A stretch of DNA of 64,000 nucleotides from Microthrixaceae bacterium (GTDB lineage Bacteria; Actinomycetota; Acidimicrobiia; Acidimicrobiales; Microtrichaceae), in contig JACJWI010000003.1 of NCBI GenBank assembly GCA_020637215.1, positions 1 through 64,000 on the forward strand. The letters are read 5' to 3'. Made by a program: the position numbers and the translations under genes. This document shows positions 1 through 6,880 of the stretch, one piece after another. Position 1 is the first letter of the stretch. Each line of letters opens with the position of its first letter. Under the pieces are notes generated by a model. It had not been told where the DNA came from. It worked only from the letters and a program-made list of their open reading frames with translations, and made no database searches.

Positions 1-783
1 CGAGCACGCCGCTCGAGAGGTGCTTGCCGGCACCGCGACCGCAACACCGAAGCTCGCGGATGGCATCGTCGAGTCGATCCGGCTGGTCAAGATCGCCCGT
101 GATTCAGCGGTGAAAGCACGCTCACAAGCGATGATCACGCTCAAGGCCACCCTTGTCACAGCGCCCGACGAGATGCGCTGCCAGCTCGAACCCCGCAGCG
201 ACTTCAAGCTCATCGCGGCATGTGCCGAGCTCGACACGGGCGGTGACGTGGCCGATCCCACCACAGCGATGCGACAGGTGCTCGCGTCGCTAGCGCAGCG
301 GTGGCTCGAGCTACATGCTGAGATCAAGACCCACACCCGGAACCTCGAGGACCTCACTCGTCGGGCGGCCCCCGACCTGGTCGACGCGTTCGGCATCGGG
401 CCCGACACCGCAGCGGAGATGCTCGTCACCGCCGGCGACAACACCGACCGCATCCACTCCGAGGCTGCCCTCGCCAAGCTCTGCGGCGCGTGCCCGATCC
501 CTACCGGGTCAGGCAAGACCAGCGGCCGTCACCGGCTCAACCGAGGCGGCAACCGCCAAGCCAACGCCGCGCTCTACCGCGTCGTCATCGTGCGCATGCG
601 ATGGCACCCACCGACCATCGCCTACGTCGAGCGGCGCACCGCCGAAGGCCTCACCAAGAAGGAGATCATCCGCTGCCTGAAGCGCTACGTCACCCGCGAG
701 ATCTACCGGCTCCTCCCCGAACCCAGCTCGCCAGCGATCCTCGCGTCCGCCGCGTAGAACCACTTGACATCTATAGGAGCTTC
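1..783 (+). mobile_element. IS110-family insertion sequence, 3' part (cut by window edge)
   Basis: The C-terminal part of an IS110-type transposase is followed within about 25 bp by an abrupt switch into an unrelated IS3-group transposase fragment. The junction (about 780-784) is therefore the probable right end of the element. A TTGACA hexamer at 764-769 lies just inside this end, where IS110 elements are known to carry half of a promoter that is completed in the circular form. The left end and its possible guide RNA lie outside the window. Confidence 0.7.
2..757 (+). CDS. IS110-family transposase, C-terminal part
   Basis: This is a DEDD-type recombinase that moves IS110 elements. The frame is open to the window edge, so the N-terminal RuvC-like domain is mostly missing; GTG at 20 is only an internal codon. 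The visible part has the family C-terminal (Transposase_20) region: a helix-hairpin-helix-like stretch (FGIGPDTAAEML), then SGKTSGRHRLNRGGNRQANAAL, where the family's conserved serine lies, and an Arg/Lys-rich end. The reading frame is intact to the stop at 757. The element sits inside an older IS3 remnant, so it arrived after it. Family assignment is firm; whether it is active cannot be judged without the N-terminus. Confidence 0.85.
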   Translation, partial: EHAAREVLAGTATATPKLADGIVESIRLVKIARDSAVKARSQAMITLKATLVTAPDEMRCQLEPRSDFKLIAACAELDTGGDVADPTTAMRQVLASLAQRWLELHAEIKTHTRNLEDLTRRAAPDLVDAFGIGPDTAAEMLVTAGDNTDRIHSEAALAKLCGACPIPTGSGKTSGRHRLNRGGNRQANAALYRVVIVRMRWHPPTIAYVERRTAEGLTKKEIIRCLKRYVTREIYRLLPEPSSPAILASAA

Positions 784-1048
784 AACGCGCTGGCCGAGAC
801 CACCAACGGGCTCTACAAGACCGAGTGCGTCTTCGGGCCCGACGCGCCGAGGCACTGGGACGACGTCGACGAGCTCGAGCTCGCCACGCTCTCGTGGGTC
901 CACTGGTTCAACCACGACCGGCTCCACAGCCACTGCCGCGACGTCCCACCGGCAGAGTTCGAAGCAGAGTTCTACGCTGCCCAACAGACCGACCCCACCG
1001 GGGTTGGAATCCAATAGAACGAGCCTCCATCAGACCCAGGGCGGTTCA
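784..1048 (+). pseudogene. IS3-group transposase remnant (C-terminal part of OrfB plus terminal repeat)
   Basis: The frame that ends at 1017 encodes NALAETTNGLYKTE, then ELATLSWVHWFNHDRLHS and PPAEFEAEFYAAQ, the conserved C-terminus of IS3-group OrfB with the last catalytic Glu (NALAE). Nothing of the N-terminal 70% is present; it was replaced or displaced by the IS110 element on the left. About 30 bp after the stop, 1032-1048 reads as the reverse complement of a TGAACCGCCC-type terminal repeat, so the right end of the old element survives. It belongs to a different IS3 subgroup from the element at 1071-2577. Confidence 0.8.
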
Positions 1049-1113
1049 ATCCTGATGTTGGATTTGAGGCGTGTCTGACTTTGCCGCGGAGATCGTGTTG
1101 GAAATGAACCAAC

Positions 1114-2193
1114 TCATGGTGTCTCCTCGGGTTCGGGGTTGATGTGGTGCCGGTGGTAGTCGAGCCGGTTCTGTCGGGCTCGTGCGAGGCCTTGCCGGCG
1201 TGCCTCGCGGATCTGTTCGCCTCGTCCTTCGTGTTCGTCGTCGGGGGTGACGTAGCCGATCGCTTCGTGGAGTCTCACGCTGTTGTACTCGACGCGGATG
1301 CGGGCGAGCTCGGTCTCGAGCAGGACGGGGTTCGTGATGTCTTCGAGGTGGGGCCACTCGCCCTTGATGTGGCCGAAGAAGGTCTCGATCCAGGCCTGGT
1401 CGGTCGGGGTGTGGGGCCGTCCTCGGTGCTGGGCGATGGCCATGAGCGCCATGAACGCTCGGGTGTCGGCCGCGGCCATGGGTGGCCCGTTGTCGGACAC
1501 GGCCAACAGGATCGGCCGGGCCGGGTCGTCGATGGCGAGGTCGAGCCGTTCGTCGGTCAGCAGGTCCAAGAGGTTCTCGGCTTCGAGGGCGGACTCGAAT
1601 ACTGCCTGGACCTGGGTTGCGGACTCTTCGACGGACACGAGGGTGTTTATCCACTTGCGCGACACCATGTCGACGATGGCGAACACGACCCGCTTCGAAC
1701 GGGTGAAGTGGGTGGCGTCGTAGATCCAGATCCGGTTCGGGACCCATTCGAGCCAGTCGGGCCACGGCCGCTTCTCCGAGCGCACCCTGGCCGGCTTGTC
1801 GGGCAGGATGAGGCCCTGAGCTGCGAGAACGCGACGGAACGTGGACGGCGAGACCCACACCAGGTTCTCGTACGAGCCACGGTGAGCGAGCTTGCGGTGG
1901 GACCGGTCCACGGGACCCCACTTCTCCGCGATCTCGAGGATCATGTCGATCTCGGCGGGCAACACCGCGTGCATCGGGCTGCCGCCCGGCGCTCGGTCCA
2001 CCAGGCTGCCCAGCTCGCGTTGGCGAGCCCGCCAGCGGTGCACCCGGTCATCGGAGACCTGCCACAGCGAGCACACCCAGCTCTGCGACATCCCGTCGGC
2101 GATCGCGTCGTCGACGGTCTTGAGGACCAGCTCCTTGACCTCGGCGGGGACTCGCGCCGGGAGCGGACCGTTCAGCCCCAACCGGACTTTCCC
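1114..2193 (-). CDS. IS3-family transposase OrfB, DDE domain (expressed by -1 frameshift)
   Basis: This is the catalytic half of the transposase, about 359 residues, in the -1 frame relative to orfA and without a convincing start of its own. All three DDE residues are in place: Asp in IYDATHFTRSKR, Asp in AVSDNGPPM, and Glu in QAWIETFFGHIKGEW. An N-terminal helical region (VPAEVKELVLKTVDDAI) resembles the HTH of OrfB proteins. No stops or frameshifts interrupt it, so the element may still be able to move. The start given is the frameshift site. Confidence 0.85.
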   Translation of the reverse strand, partial: GKVRLGLNGPLPARVPAEVKELVLKTVDDAIADGMSQSWVCSLWQVSDDRVHRWRARQRELGSLVDRAPGGSPMHAVLPAEIDMILEIAEKWGPVDRSHRKLAHRGSYENLVWVSPSTFRRVLAAQGLILPDKPARVRSEKRPWPDWLEWVPNRIWIYDATHFTRSKRVVFAIVDMVSRKWINTLVSVEESATQVQAVFESALEAENLLDLLTDERLDLAIDDPARPILLAVSDNGPPMAAADTRAFMALMAIAQHRGRPHTPTDQAWIETFFGHIKGEWPHLEDITNPVLLETELARIRVEYNSVRLHEAIGYVTPDDEHEGRGEQIREARRQGLARARQNRLDYHRHHINPEPEETP

Positions 2194-2495
2194 CGGATCA
2201 CCGCCAACTCGATCGCCTGGGACTTGACCGCCTCGGTGAGCTGGCCGATCTCGGCTCTCGCAGCCTCGAGCTCCCAGTTGCGCTCCTTGGCCGGACGGCC
2301 CGGCGTACGCGCCAGCGCGGCCAACGCAGCGTCCTTCACGGTGCGCCGGATCCCGATCACCGTCGAGACGTCCACGCCCCACTTGCGCGCCGCGTCCGCC
2401 TGGGTGACCTCCCCGGCAGTGACCGCCAAGAACACCTCCCACTTCGTCTCCGCCGACAGCTTCTTCGGGCCCTTGCGCGTCTTCGGTTCGGTCAC
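2172..2495 (-). CDS. IS3-family transposase OrfA (helix-turn-helix)
   Basis: This 107-aa protein binds the IS ends. It has a basic start (MTEPKTRKGPKKLSAETKWE), a helix-turn-helix (TQADAARKWGVDVSTVIGIRR, about residues 35-55) and a C-terminal leucine-zipper-like helix (NWELEAARAEIGQL, about 70-95), the normal OrfA layout. It overlaps the orfB frame. Near its end the sequence G_GGA_AAG (2193 down to 2187) is a canonical -1 slippery heptamer that would join it to OrfB to give the OrfAB transposase. Start ATG is preceded by GGAGCGA. Confidence 0.85.
   Translation of the reverse strand: MTEPKTRKGPKKLSAETKWEVFLAVTAGEVTQADAARKWGVDVSTVIGIRRTVKDAALAALARTPGRPAKERNWELEAARAEIGQLTEAVKSQAIELAVIRGKSGWG
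2187..2193 (-). promoter_or_regulatory. Predicted -1 ribosomal frameshift site of the IS3 element
   Basis: On the minus strand the orfA codons read GGA AAG preceded by G, an exact X_XXY_YYZ heptamer. Slipping back one base gives GGG AAA, which both tRNAs can still pair with, and enters the orfB frame; the orfA stop follows 12 nt later at 2172-2174. This arrangement is standard for IS3 elements. Confidence 0.7.
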
Positions 2496-2577
2496 TGCTC
2501 GCTCCTCTCAGATGATCCGAGGAGACAACCAGCCTTGGGTCATTTCGCGGGGGACCCTCCGCGTCGAAGTCAGACGC

Positions 2578-3041
2578 AAACCAGATTCGCTCTGCCAAAG
2601 CGGCCCGCCGTCGGTGCCGTCGAGCGCGACGATGCCGGCCTTGTCGCCGTTGGTCAGGGCTGCCACCACGACGTCGGCGACTCCGTCGGAGTTGAGGTCG
2701 CGCAGCGCGACCGAACCCTGGTCCGGGTTCTGCCAGCACGTCGAGGCCCACAACAGTGACTTGCCAGACCCAAGGCCTCGTGGGAGCTCGCCTTGTTCGC
2801 ATCCGGGGCTGAGTTGTTCCACCCGGCCGACCCGACCTTGCTCGGGAACCGGCGCCACTTCGCCTTCCCTGCTATCAACGGAGCACGCGCCCAGGAGCAC
2901 CGCTGCGACTGATGCGACAGCCCAGATCTGCCGACTCGGCGGGATGGCTCGTCTAGCGGAGCTCGGTACGCGCAGGAGACGATTGTCGATGTGCTGGCGG
3001 TTCGCCATGCCGGGGCGCATCTTCCGCACTACGTGTTCCAA
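2578..3041 (-). pseudogene. FG-GAP/VCBS-repeat lipoprotein, truncated by the IS3 element
   Basis: The remaining N-terminal part (about 155 residues) has a basic region, a hydrophobic segment (IWAVASVAAVLL) and a lipobox ending in GAC (Cys53 counting from ATG 3041, Cys42 from ATG 3008), so it was an exported lipoprotein. It then shows an FG-GAP-like calcium-binding repeat, DLNSDGVADVVVA, followed by GIVALDGTDGGPLWQ, as in beta-propeller proteins. The frame runs into the right end of the IS at about 2577 and ends there in IS sequence. The rest of the gene was not found on the other side of the IS, so the insertion came with a deletion or the IS nest replaced it. Confidence 0.65.
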
Positions 3042-3142
3042 GATGTCCTTTCACGCATCATCTGACAAGGGGAGACGACACGACGGTGCCCCCGCCCTGT
3101 GGTGTGACCCGCACGCCCTTGGTACGCTACCGGACAACATCT

Positions 3143-3169
3143 CCGGTGTCCCCTACGGTGGGACACCGG
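3143..3169. promoter_or_regulatory. Perfect 10-bp inverted repeat upstream of the glycine-rich gene
   Basis: CCGGTGTCCC (3143-3152) and GGGACACCGG (3160-3169) form a perfect hairpin with a 7-nt loop, ending 25 nt before ATG 3195. There is no T-run, so it is more likely an operator or 5'-UTR structure of the downstream gene than a terminator. Confidence 0.45.
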
Positions 3170-3194
3170 TCCAAGGCACCGAGGGAGCTGGGCG

Positions 3195-4328
3195 ATGCCA
3201 AACGATGATGACGGTCACACCTTGAGCGGGGACGCCGCAGAAGGAACCGGTACACAGGCCGATCCGTCGCCCGGCGGCGGCCTTGACCGTCGCAGCGCGC
3301 TCAGACGCCTGGGTCTCACCGCCGGAGGTGCGGTCGCGGCGACCTGGGTGATCGACAGCTTCAACCCGGCCGCCGCGCAAACCGGCACCGATTTCAACTG
3401 TGGCACCGGGTCAGTCCGGATCCCCAAGAACCGGATTGTCCATTTCGACATCTCCGGTGGTGGTGGGGGTGGTGGGGCTGCCGGTGGAAAAGGCACGGGT
3501 GCAGCCGGAGGGGACGCGTCGAGGATCACCGGACAGATCAGCGGGCAAACCGGCTACTACACGCTGACCATCAGCGTCGGGACGTTCGGCGGTAAGGGCA
3601 AGTACGCGAACGACGCCGACAGCAAAGGGGCCAAGGGTACCGGCTTCAAGGATGGTGGGATAGGCGGGGAAGCCGGGACATCTGGCGGAACCTACGGCGG
3701 CGGCGGTGGGGGCGGCGGCGGTGCAAGCGCCCTTTCAGGGTCCAACGCCTCTGGGACCGTCCTTGTCGTCGCCGGTGGTGGCGGCGGCGGCGGCGGCAGC
3801 GGTGACAACAGCGGCAGCGGCGGCAGCGGGGCGCGCGGCGACGGCGACACCAACGGAACCAACGGTACCGGTGGGGGTGGCAACGCAGGGGGAGGCGAAT
3901 CAGGATCAAACGGCGGTGACGGCGGTGCCAAGGGTACGGAATGGCTACTTAACGGTGGCGACGGCGGTGATCAAACCAGCGGCAATGGCGGAGATGGCGG
4001 CTGGGGGTTTACGTATAGCCTCGGCGCCGATGGTGGTGGTGGTGGTGGCGGCGGCGGCGGCTACGACACCGGTGGTGGTGGTGGTGGTGGCGGCAGCGGA
4101 CGAGCCGCCGGGTTTGCGCCGGGCGGTGGTGCCGGTGGCGGCGGCGGAGAGAACTACCTAGGCAACGGGTCTGGCGGCGTGAACTCATCTGCTGTCCAGG
4201 GATCAGGCGCAGCGGCCGGAGGCGGCACACAGACCACGTCTAACAGCGACGGCAAGGACGGGACCACCGGCTGGGTGAAGGTCTGGCTCGATACCGTCGG
4301 CGGTACCGACCAGTGCCTCAAGCCGTGA
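3195..4328 (+). CDS. Exported glycine-rich protein with twin-arginine signal
   Basis: This 377-aa protein has an acidic N-terminus, a twin-arginine-type signal at about residues 31-63 (DRRSALRRLGL, a hydrophobic stretch AGGAVAATWVI, ending PAAAQTG), and a body of about 300 residues that is mostly Gly with runs of up to eight, broken by Ser, Asn, Asp and Ala. One conserved Cys (FNCGTGS) follows the signal and a second sits near the C-terminus (TDQCLKP). Such glycine-rich domains occur in bacterial surface and fibre proteins; the exact role is unknown. Unlike the two other glycine-rich proteins in this locus it lacks an N-terminal PqqD-like region. The PqqD-HprK gene starts 37 nt downstream, so the two are probably co-transcribed. 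Start ATG has a weak GGAG upstream. Confidence 0.75.
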   Translation: MPNDDDGHTLSGDAAEGTGTQADPSPGGGLDRRSALRRLGLTAGGAVAATWVIDSFNPAAAQTGTDFNCGTGSVRIPKNRIVHFDISGGGGGGGAAGGKGTGAAGGDASRITGQISGQTGYYTLTISVGTFGGKGKYANDADSKGAKGTGFKDGGIGGEAGTSGGTYGGGGGGGGGASALSGSNASGTVLVVAGGGGGGGGSGDNSGSGGSGARGDGDTNGTNGTGGGGNAGGGESGSNGGDGGAKGTEWLLNGGDGGDQTSGNGGDGGWGFTYSLGADGGGGGGGGGGYDTGGGGGGGGSGRAAGFAPGGGAGGGGGENYLGNGSGGVNSSAVQGSGAAAGGGTQTTSNSDGKDGTTGWVKVWLDTVGGTDQCLKP

Positions 4329-4365
4329 CTGACGCCCACCCCACCCGGCGACGCTGAAGCGCCCG

Positions 4366-5481
4366 GTGCGGCGCTCCGCCGGGCTTTCGCTCGCTGAATT
4401 CCGTGACGGCGCGTACGTCCACGACGCGGCCACCGACACGATCCACCGGATAGGCCCGATCGCTGGAGCGCTCCTCGCCGACCGCGACGTCATCGACGTC
4501 CGCGACGTCATCGACGCGGTGGCCACCGTGTCGCGCCGCGACCATGCGGAGGTGACAGCCGAAGTCACCGCTGGCATCGACACGCTCCGCTCGCTCGGCT
4601 TGCTGGACAGGCTCGAGCCCGTCTGGGTGCCGGGCCCGATCAGCGGGTCAGAGCTCGACCGCCACGGCGACCCGGTCGGCGTTGCCCACGTCGTACACGA
4701 CCGACGTCTCGTCTTCCGCTCACCGGACCTTGCTCTGCTCGCCGAGATCGACCGCTACCTCGGCGATGCGACCACCGTCCCAGACACGGGAGACGGTGAA
4801 CCTGTCGTCTTCGACGTCGTCCCCGAACCCGGAGTGGGGCTGGTGCTGCACGCAGCTGAGGAGTGGGGGTTCCCCGACATCGACGCGCTCCTCATACAGC
4901 TCCCGGGCGTCGTGAACGACTTCGCGGTGCGGTCCCACACCATCGCGATCCTCCACGCGGGTGGGGTGGTCACACCGGCCGGGCAGTTGCTGTTGATCTC
5001 CGGCGACGCCGAGTCCGGTAAGTCGACCCTGGTCGCTGCGCTCGTGCAGCAGGGGTGCGACTACCTCACCGACGAGCTCATCGGCATCGATCCTCGCACC
5101 GGCAAGGTGCTGCCGTTTCCCAAGCCGCTCGAGCTCGACGAGACGAGTTGCGACGTCCTCGGAGTCATACCCGATCACCTGCCGAACGTGCTCGCGTCGG
5201 AGCTGCGTCGCGACGTCGCCATGGTCACCACGCCCGTCGGCCCTGTCGACGCGGTGATCCTGCCGACGTACCGCGCCGGAGCGGAACGGGAGACGACACG
5301 CCTTGACGTCGAAGCCGCAGCGAAGGCGCTGCTGAACCAGACCATGAACATGCGCCGGGTCCGCGAACCCGGCCTGCGGGCCGTCTGCGACTTCGCCGCC
5401 GCGACCCCGGTGACGCGTATCGTCCACGGCGACTCGGTCGCCCTCGCCGACGCCATCATCAGCGGAGAGGTGCCCATCTGA
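4366..5481 (+). CDS. PqqD-like domain fused to HPr-kinase-like P-loop protein
   Basis: This 371-aa protein starts with a PqqD-like peptide-binding region (about residues 8-83: GAYVHDAATDTIHRIGPIAGALL, ending in IDTLRSLGLLDRL). A C-terminal HprK/serine-kinase-like domain follows: a hydrophobic strand before the P-loop (HAGGVVTPAGQLLLISG), Walker A GDAESGKST (213-221), and TDELIGID after it, the acidic motif at the equivalent place in HprK. PqqD domains bind leader sequences of modified peptides, and HprK homologues phosphorylate some lasso peptides, so a kinase that recruits its own substrate is plausible; the substrate here would be a glycine-rich protein. It is cytoplasmic, with no signal. 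The GTG start follows the upstream gene by 37 nt and has no strong Shine-Dalgarno sequence. Confidence 0.75.
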   Translation: MRRSAGLSLAEFRDGAYVHDAATDTIHRIGPIAGALLADRDVIDVRDVIDAVATVSRRDHAEVTAEVTAGIDTLRSLGLLDRLEPVWVPGPISGSELDRHGDPVGVAHVVHDRRLVFRSPDLALLAEIDRYLGDATTVPDTGDGEPVVFDVVPEPGVGLVLHAAEEWGFPDIDALLIQLPGVVNDFAVRSHTIAILHAGGVVTPAGQLLLISGDAESGKSTLVAALVQQGCDYLTDELIGIDPRTGKVLPFPKPLELDETSCDVLGVIPDHLPNVLASELRRDVAMVTTPVGPVDAVILPTYRAGAERETTRLDVEAAAKALLNQTMNMRRVREPGLRAVCDFAAATPVTRIVHGDSVALADAIISGEVPI

Positions 5482-5760
5482 GCCGGGGGCCGTTCCTGAC
5501 GTGTTCCAACAGGAGCCGACAGACCCCGAACGGTCATGACCCCGGTCAGCCGACTCAACAGAACTGTGCGGAGTTTCCGGTTCGGGTGATGTGGCGGACT
5601 CGCGGCCGAGCCTCTGCGCGGGCAGCATCAAGGATCTGCCGGCTCCCATGACATGCCCGTACCAGCGGCTCGGTGCCATAGACGTTCCCGGTCATGTCGC
5701 CCGATCGACGAGTCTGGTACCTTCTCCGAGCAATTGCTTTGTCCTGGGGAGGAAATGAAG
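5482..5760. other. Intergenic region between PqqD-HprK gene and second glycine-rich gene
   Basis: These 279 bp have no credible reading frame, RNA or strong terminator. A GGAGG Shine-Dalgarno sequence (5748-5752) lies 8 nt before ATG 5761. A promoter for the following gene is expected here but no convincing -35/-10 pair was found. Confidence 0.4.
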
Positions 5761-6819
5761 ATGGCGGTCAACCGGCTTGAGCTTCGTGACGGCTTGCGTG
5801 TCGAACGAGTGGCGGACGAGGCGGTGGTGCTCGACCCGTCCGGCGAGTTGCACCGGGTCACCGGCGACGGCGTGCGAGCGCTGGAGCTGATCCAACGCGG
5901 GGTCGAGCCCCGTGACGTGCCCGACGATCTGGCAGGAGCGGTCGACGACCTGGTCGCTGCCGGTGTCGTCGCCGAGTCGAGCGGGTGGAGTCGCCGTCGG
6001 ATGTTGGTCGCCAGCGGTTCCACGTTGGCGGCGGCGACGGTCGTCTCGTTCGCTCTGGCCGATCCCGCCGCTGCCGAGAGCGGTTGCCCGCAAGGAGTCA
6101 CCCCGACGGACCCGACCGCCGAAGGTGTCGTGTACGACTCTGTCGGCACCAGCCAGTACGTCACCCGACTCGGGCAGACATCGGTCCTGGTGCGTGCCTG
6201 GGGCGCCGGCGGCGGCGGCGGAGAAGGCCGCTACACAAGCGGCGGTTGGTACCCCGGTGGTGGTGGCGGCGGCGGAGCGTACGCATCGTCGACGCTGTCC
6301 GTTTCGGCGTGCGATACGTACACCGTCACGGTCGGAACCGGCGGGACCGCCACCACCGGTGACGGAGGCACCGGTGGCCAGTCGTTCTTCCGGAGCACTT
6401 CGACGCTGATGGCCGCCGGCGGAAGCGGCGGATCCCAGGGGGTCCTCGGCGGATACGACAGTGGCGGTGGCTCGGGCGGCACCGTCGACGTTTCCGTGGG
6501 GACGACTGAGTACGCCGGCGGACGAGGGGGCCATCGTGGGGCGGCTTCGAACGGTGGCGGTGGCGGTGGCGCCAGCGCCGGCGGGGACGGCAACCCCGGC
6601 GAGACCGGCAAAGACAGCGCTGTCGCCTACGGCGGCGCAGGCGGAGCTGCCGGCGGCACGATCGTCGGTGGGGCCGGCGGCAACGGCGAGGACAACAAGG
6701 CCGGAACCCCCGGCAACGCCCCAGGCGGCGGCGGTGGTGGCGGCGCTCCCCACAGTGTGCCGGCTGTGAACGAGCCCGGTGGCGCCGGTGCTCGCGGCGA
6801 AGTCTGGGTGGGGATCTGA
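5761..6819 (+). CDS. PqqD-like region plus internal Tat signal plus glycine-rich domain
   Basis: This 352-aa protein has three parts. Residues 1-75 are PqqD-like (ELRDGLRVERVADEAVVLD, GELHRVTGDGVRALELI, ending VDDLVAAGVVAES). Residues 76-106 look like a Tat signal placed internally (SRRRMLVASGSTLAAATVVSFALA, then DPAAAES). The rest is a glycine-rich domain that begins with TSVLVRAWGAGGGGG and ends GEVWVGI, the start and end typical of bacterial Gly-rich domains. A Cys follows the signal in GCPQGVTP, a motif repeated in the paralogue at 12579-13355 (GCTNGVTP). ATG 5761 is preferred over 5755 because GGAGG is 8 nt away. The PqqD-thioredoxin gene follows at 6881. Function unknown; it may carry its own recognition domain as a leader. 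Confidence 0.7.
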   Translation: MAVNRLELRDGLRVERVADEAVVLDPSGELHRVTGDGVRALELIQRGVEPRDVPDDLAGAVDDLVAAGVVAESSGWSRRRMLVASGSTLAAATVVSFALADPAAAESGCPQGVTPTDPTAEGVVYDSVGTSQYVTRLGQTSVLVRAWGAGGGGGEGRYTSGGWYPGGGGGGGAYASSTLSVSACDTYTVTVGTGGTATTGDGGTGGQSFFRSTSTLMAAGGSGGSQGVLGGYDSGGGSGGTVDVSVGTTEYAGGRGGHRGAASNGGGGGGASAGGDGNPGETGKDSAVAYGGAGGAAGGTIVGGAGGNGEDNKAGTPGNAPGGGGGGGAPHSVPAVNEPGGAGARGEVWVGI

Positions 6820-6880
6820 CGCCAGGGTCAGCGTGGCACGCTCCGCTGTCGACCTGCGCCGCAGTCGCGCTCGATAGCAC

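Larger units (their letters stand above)
1071..2577 (-). mobile_element. IS3-family insertion sequence, apparently complete (about 1.5 kb)
   Basis: Two overlapping transposase frames are bounded by imperfect inverted repeats of about 60 bp. The left end (1072-1130) and the reverse complement of the right end (2517-2576) share GTCTGACTT, CGCGGAG, GAAATGA and GTCTCCTCGG in the same order. The tips are at about 1071 and 2577, uncertain by a few bases; I did not identify a target duplication. The right end interrupts a lipoprotein gene. Length fits the IS3 family. Confidence 0.75.

Noticed and set aside
1114..2802. A 562-residue minus-strand frame as one protein
   Set aside because: The first 200 residues are a shadow of orfA and the flank; only the part after the slippery site has transposase features.
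4009..4230. His/Arg-rich frames on the minus strand opposite the glycine-rich genes
   Set aside because: They are the complement of GGT/GGC runs, without start signals or conservation-like features.
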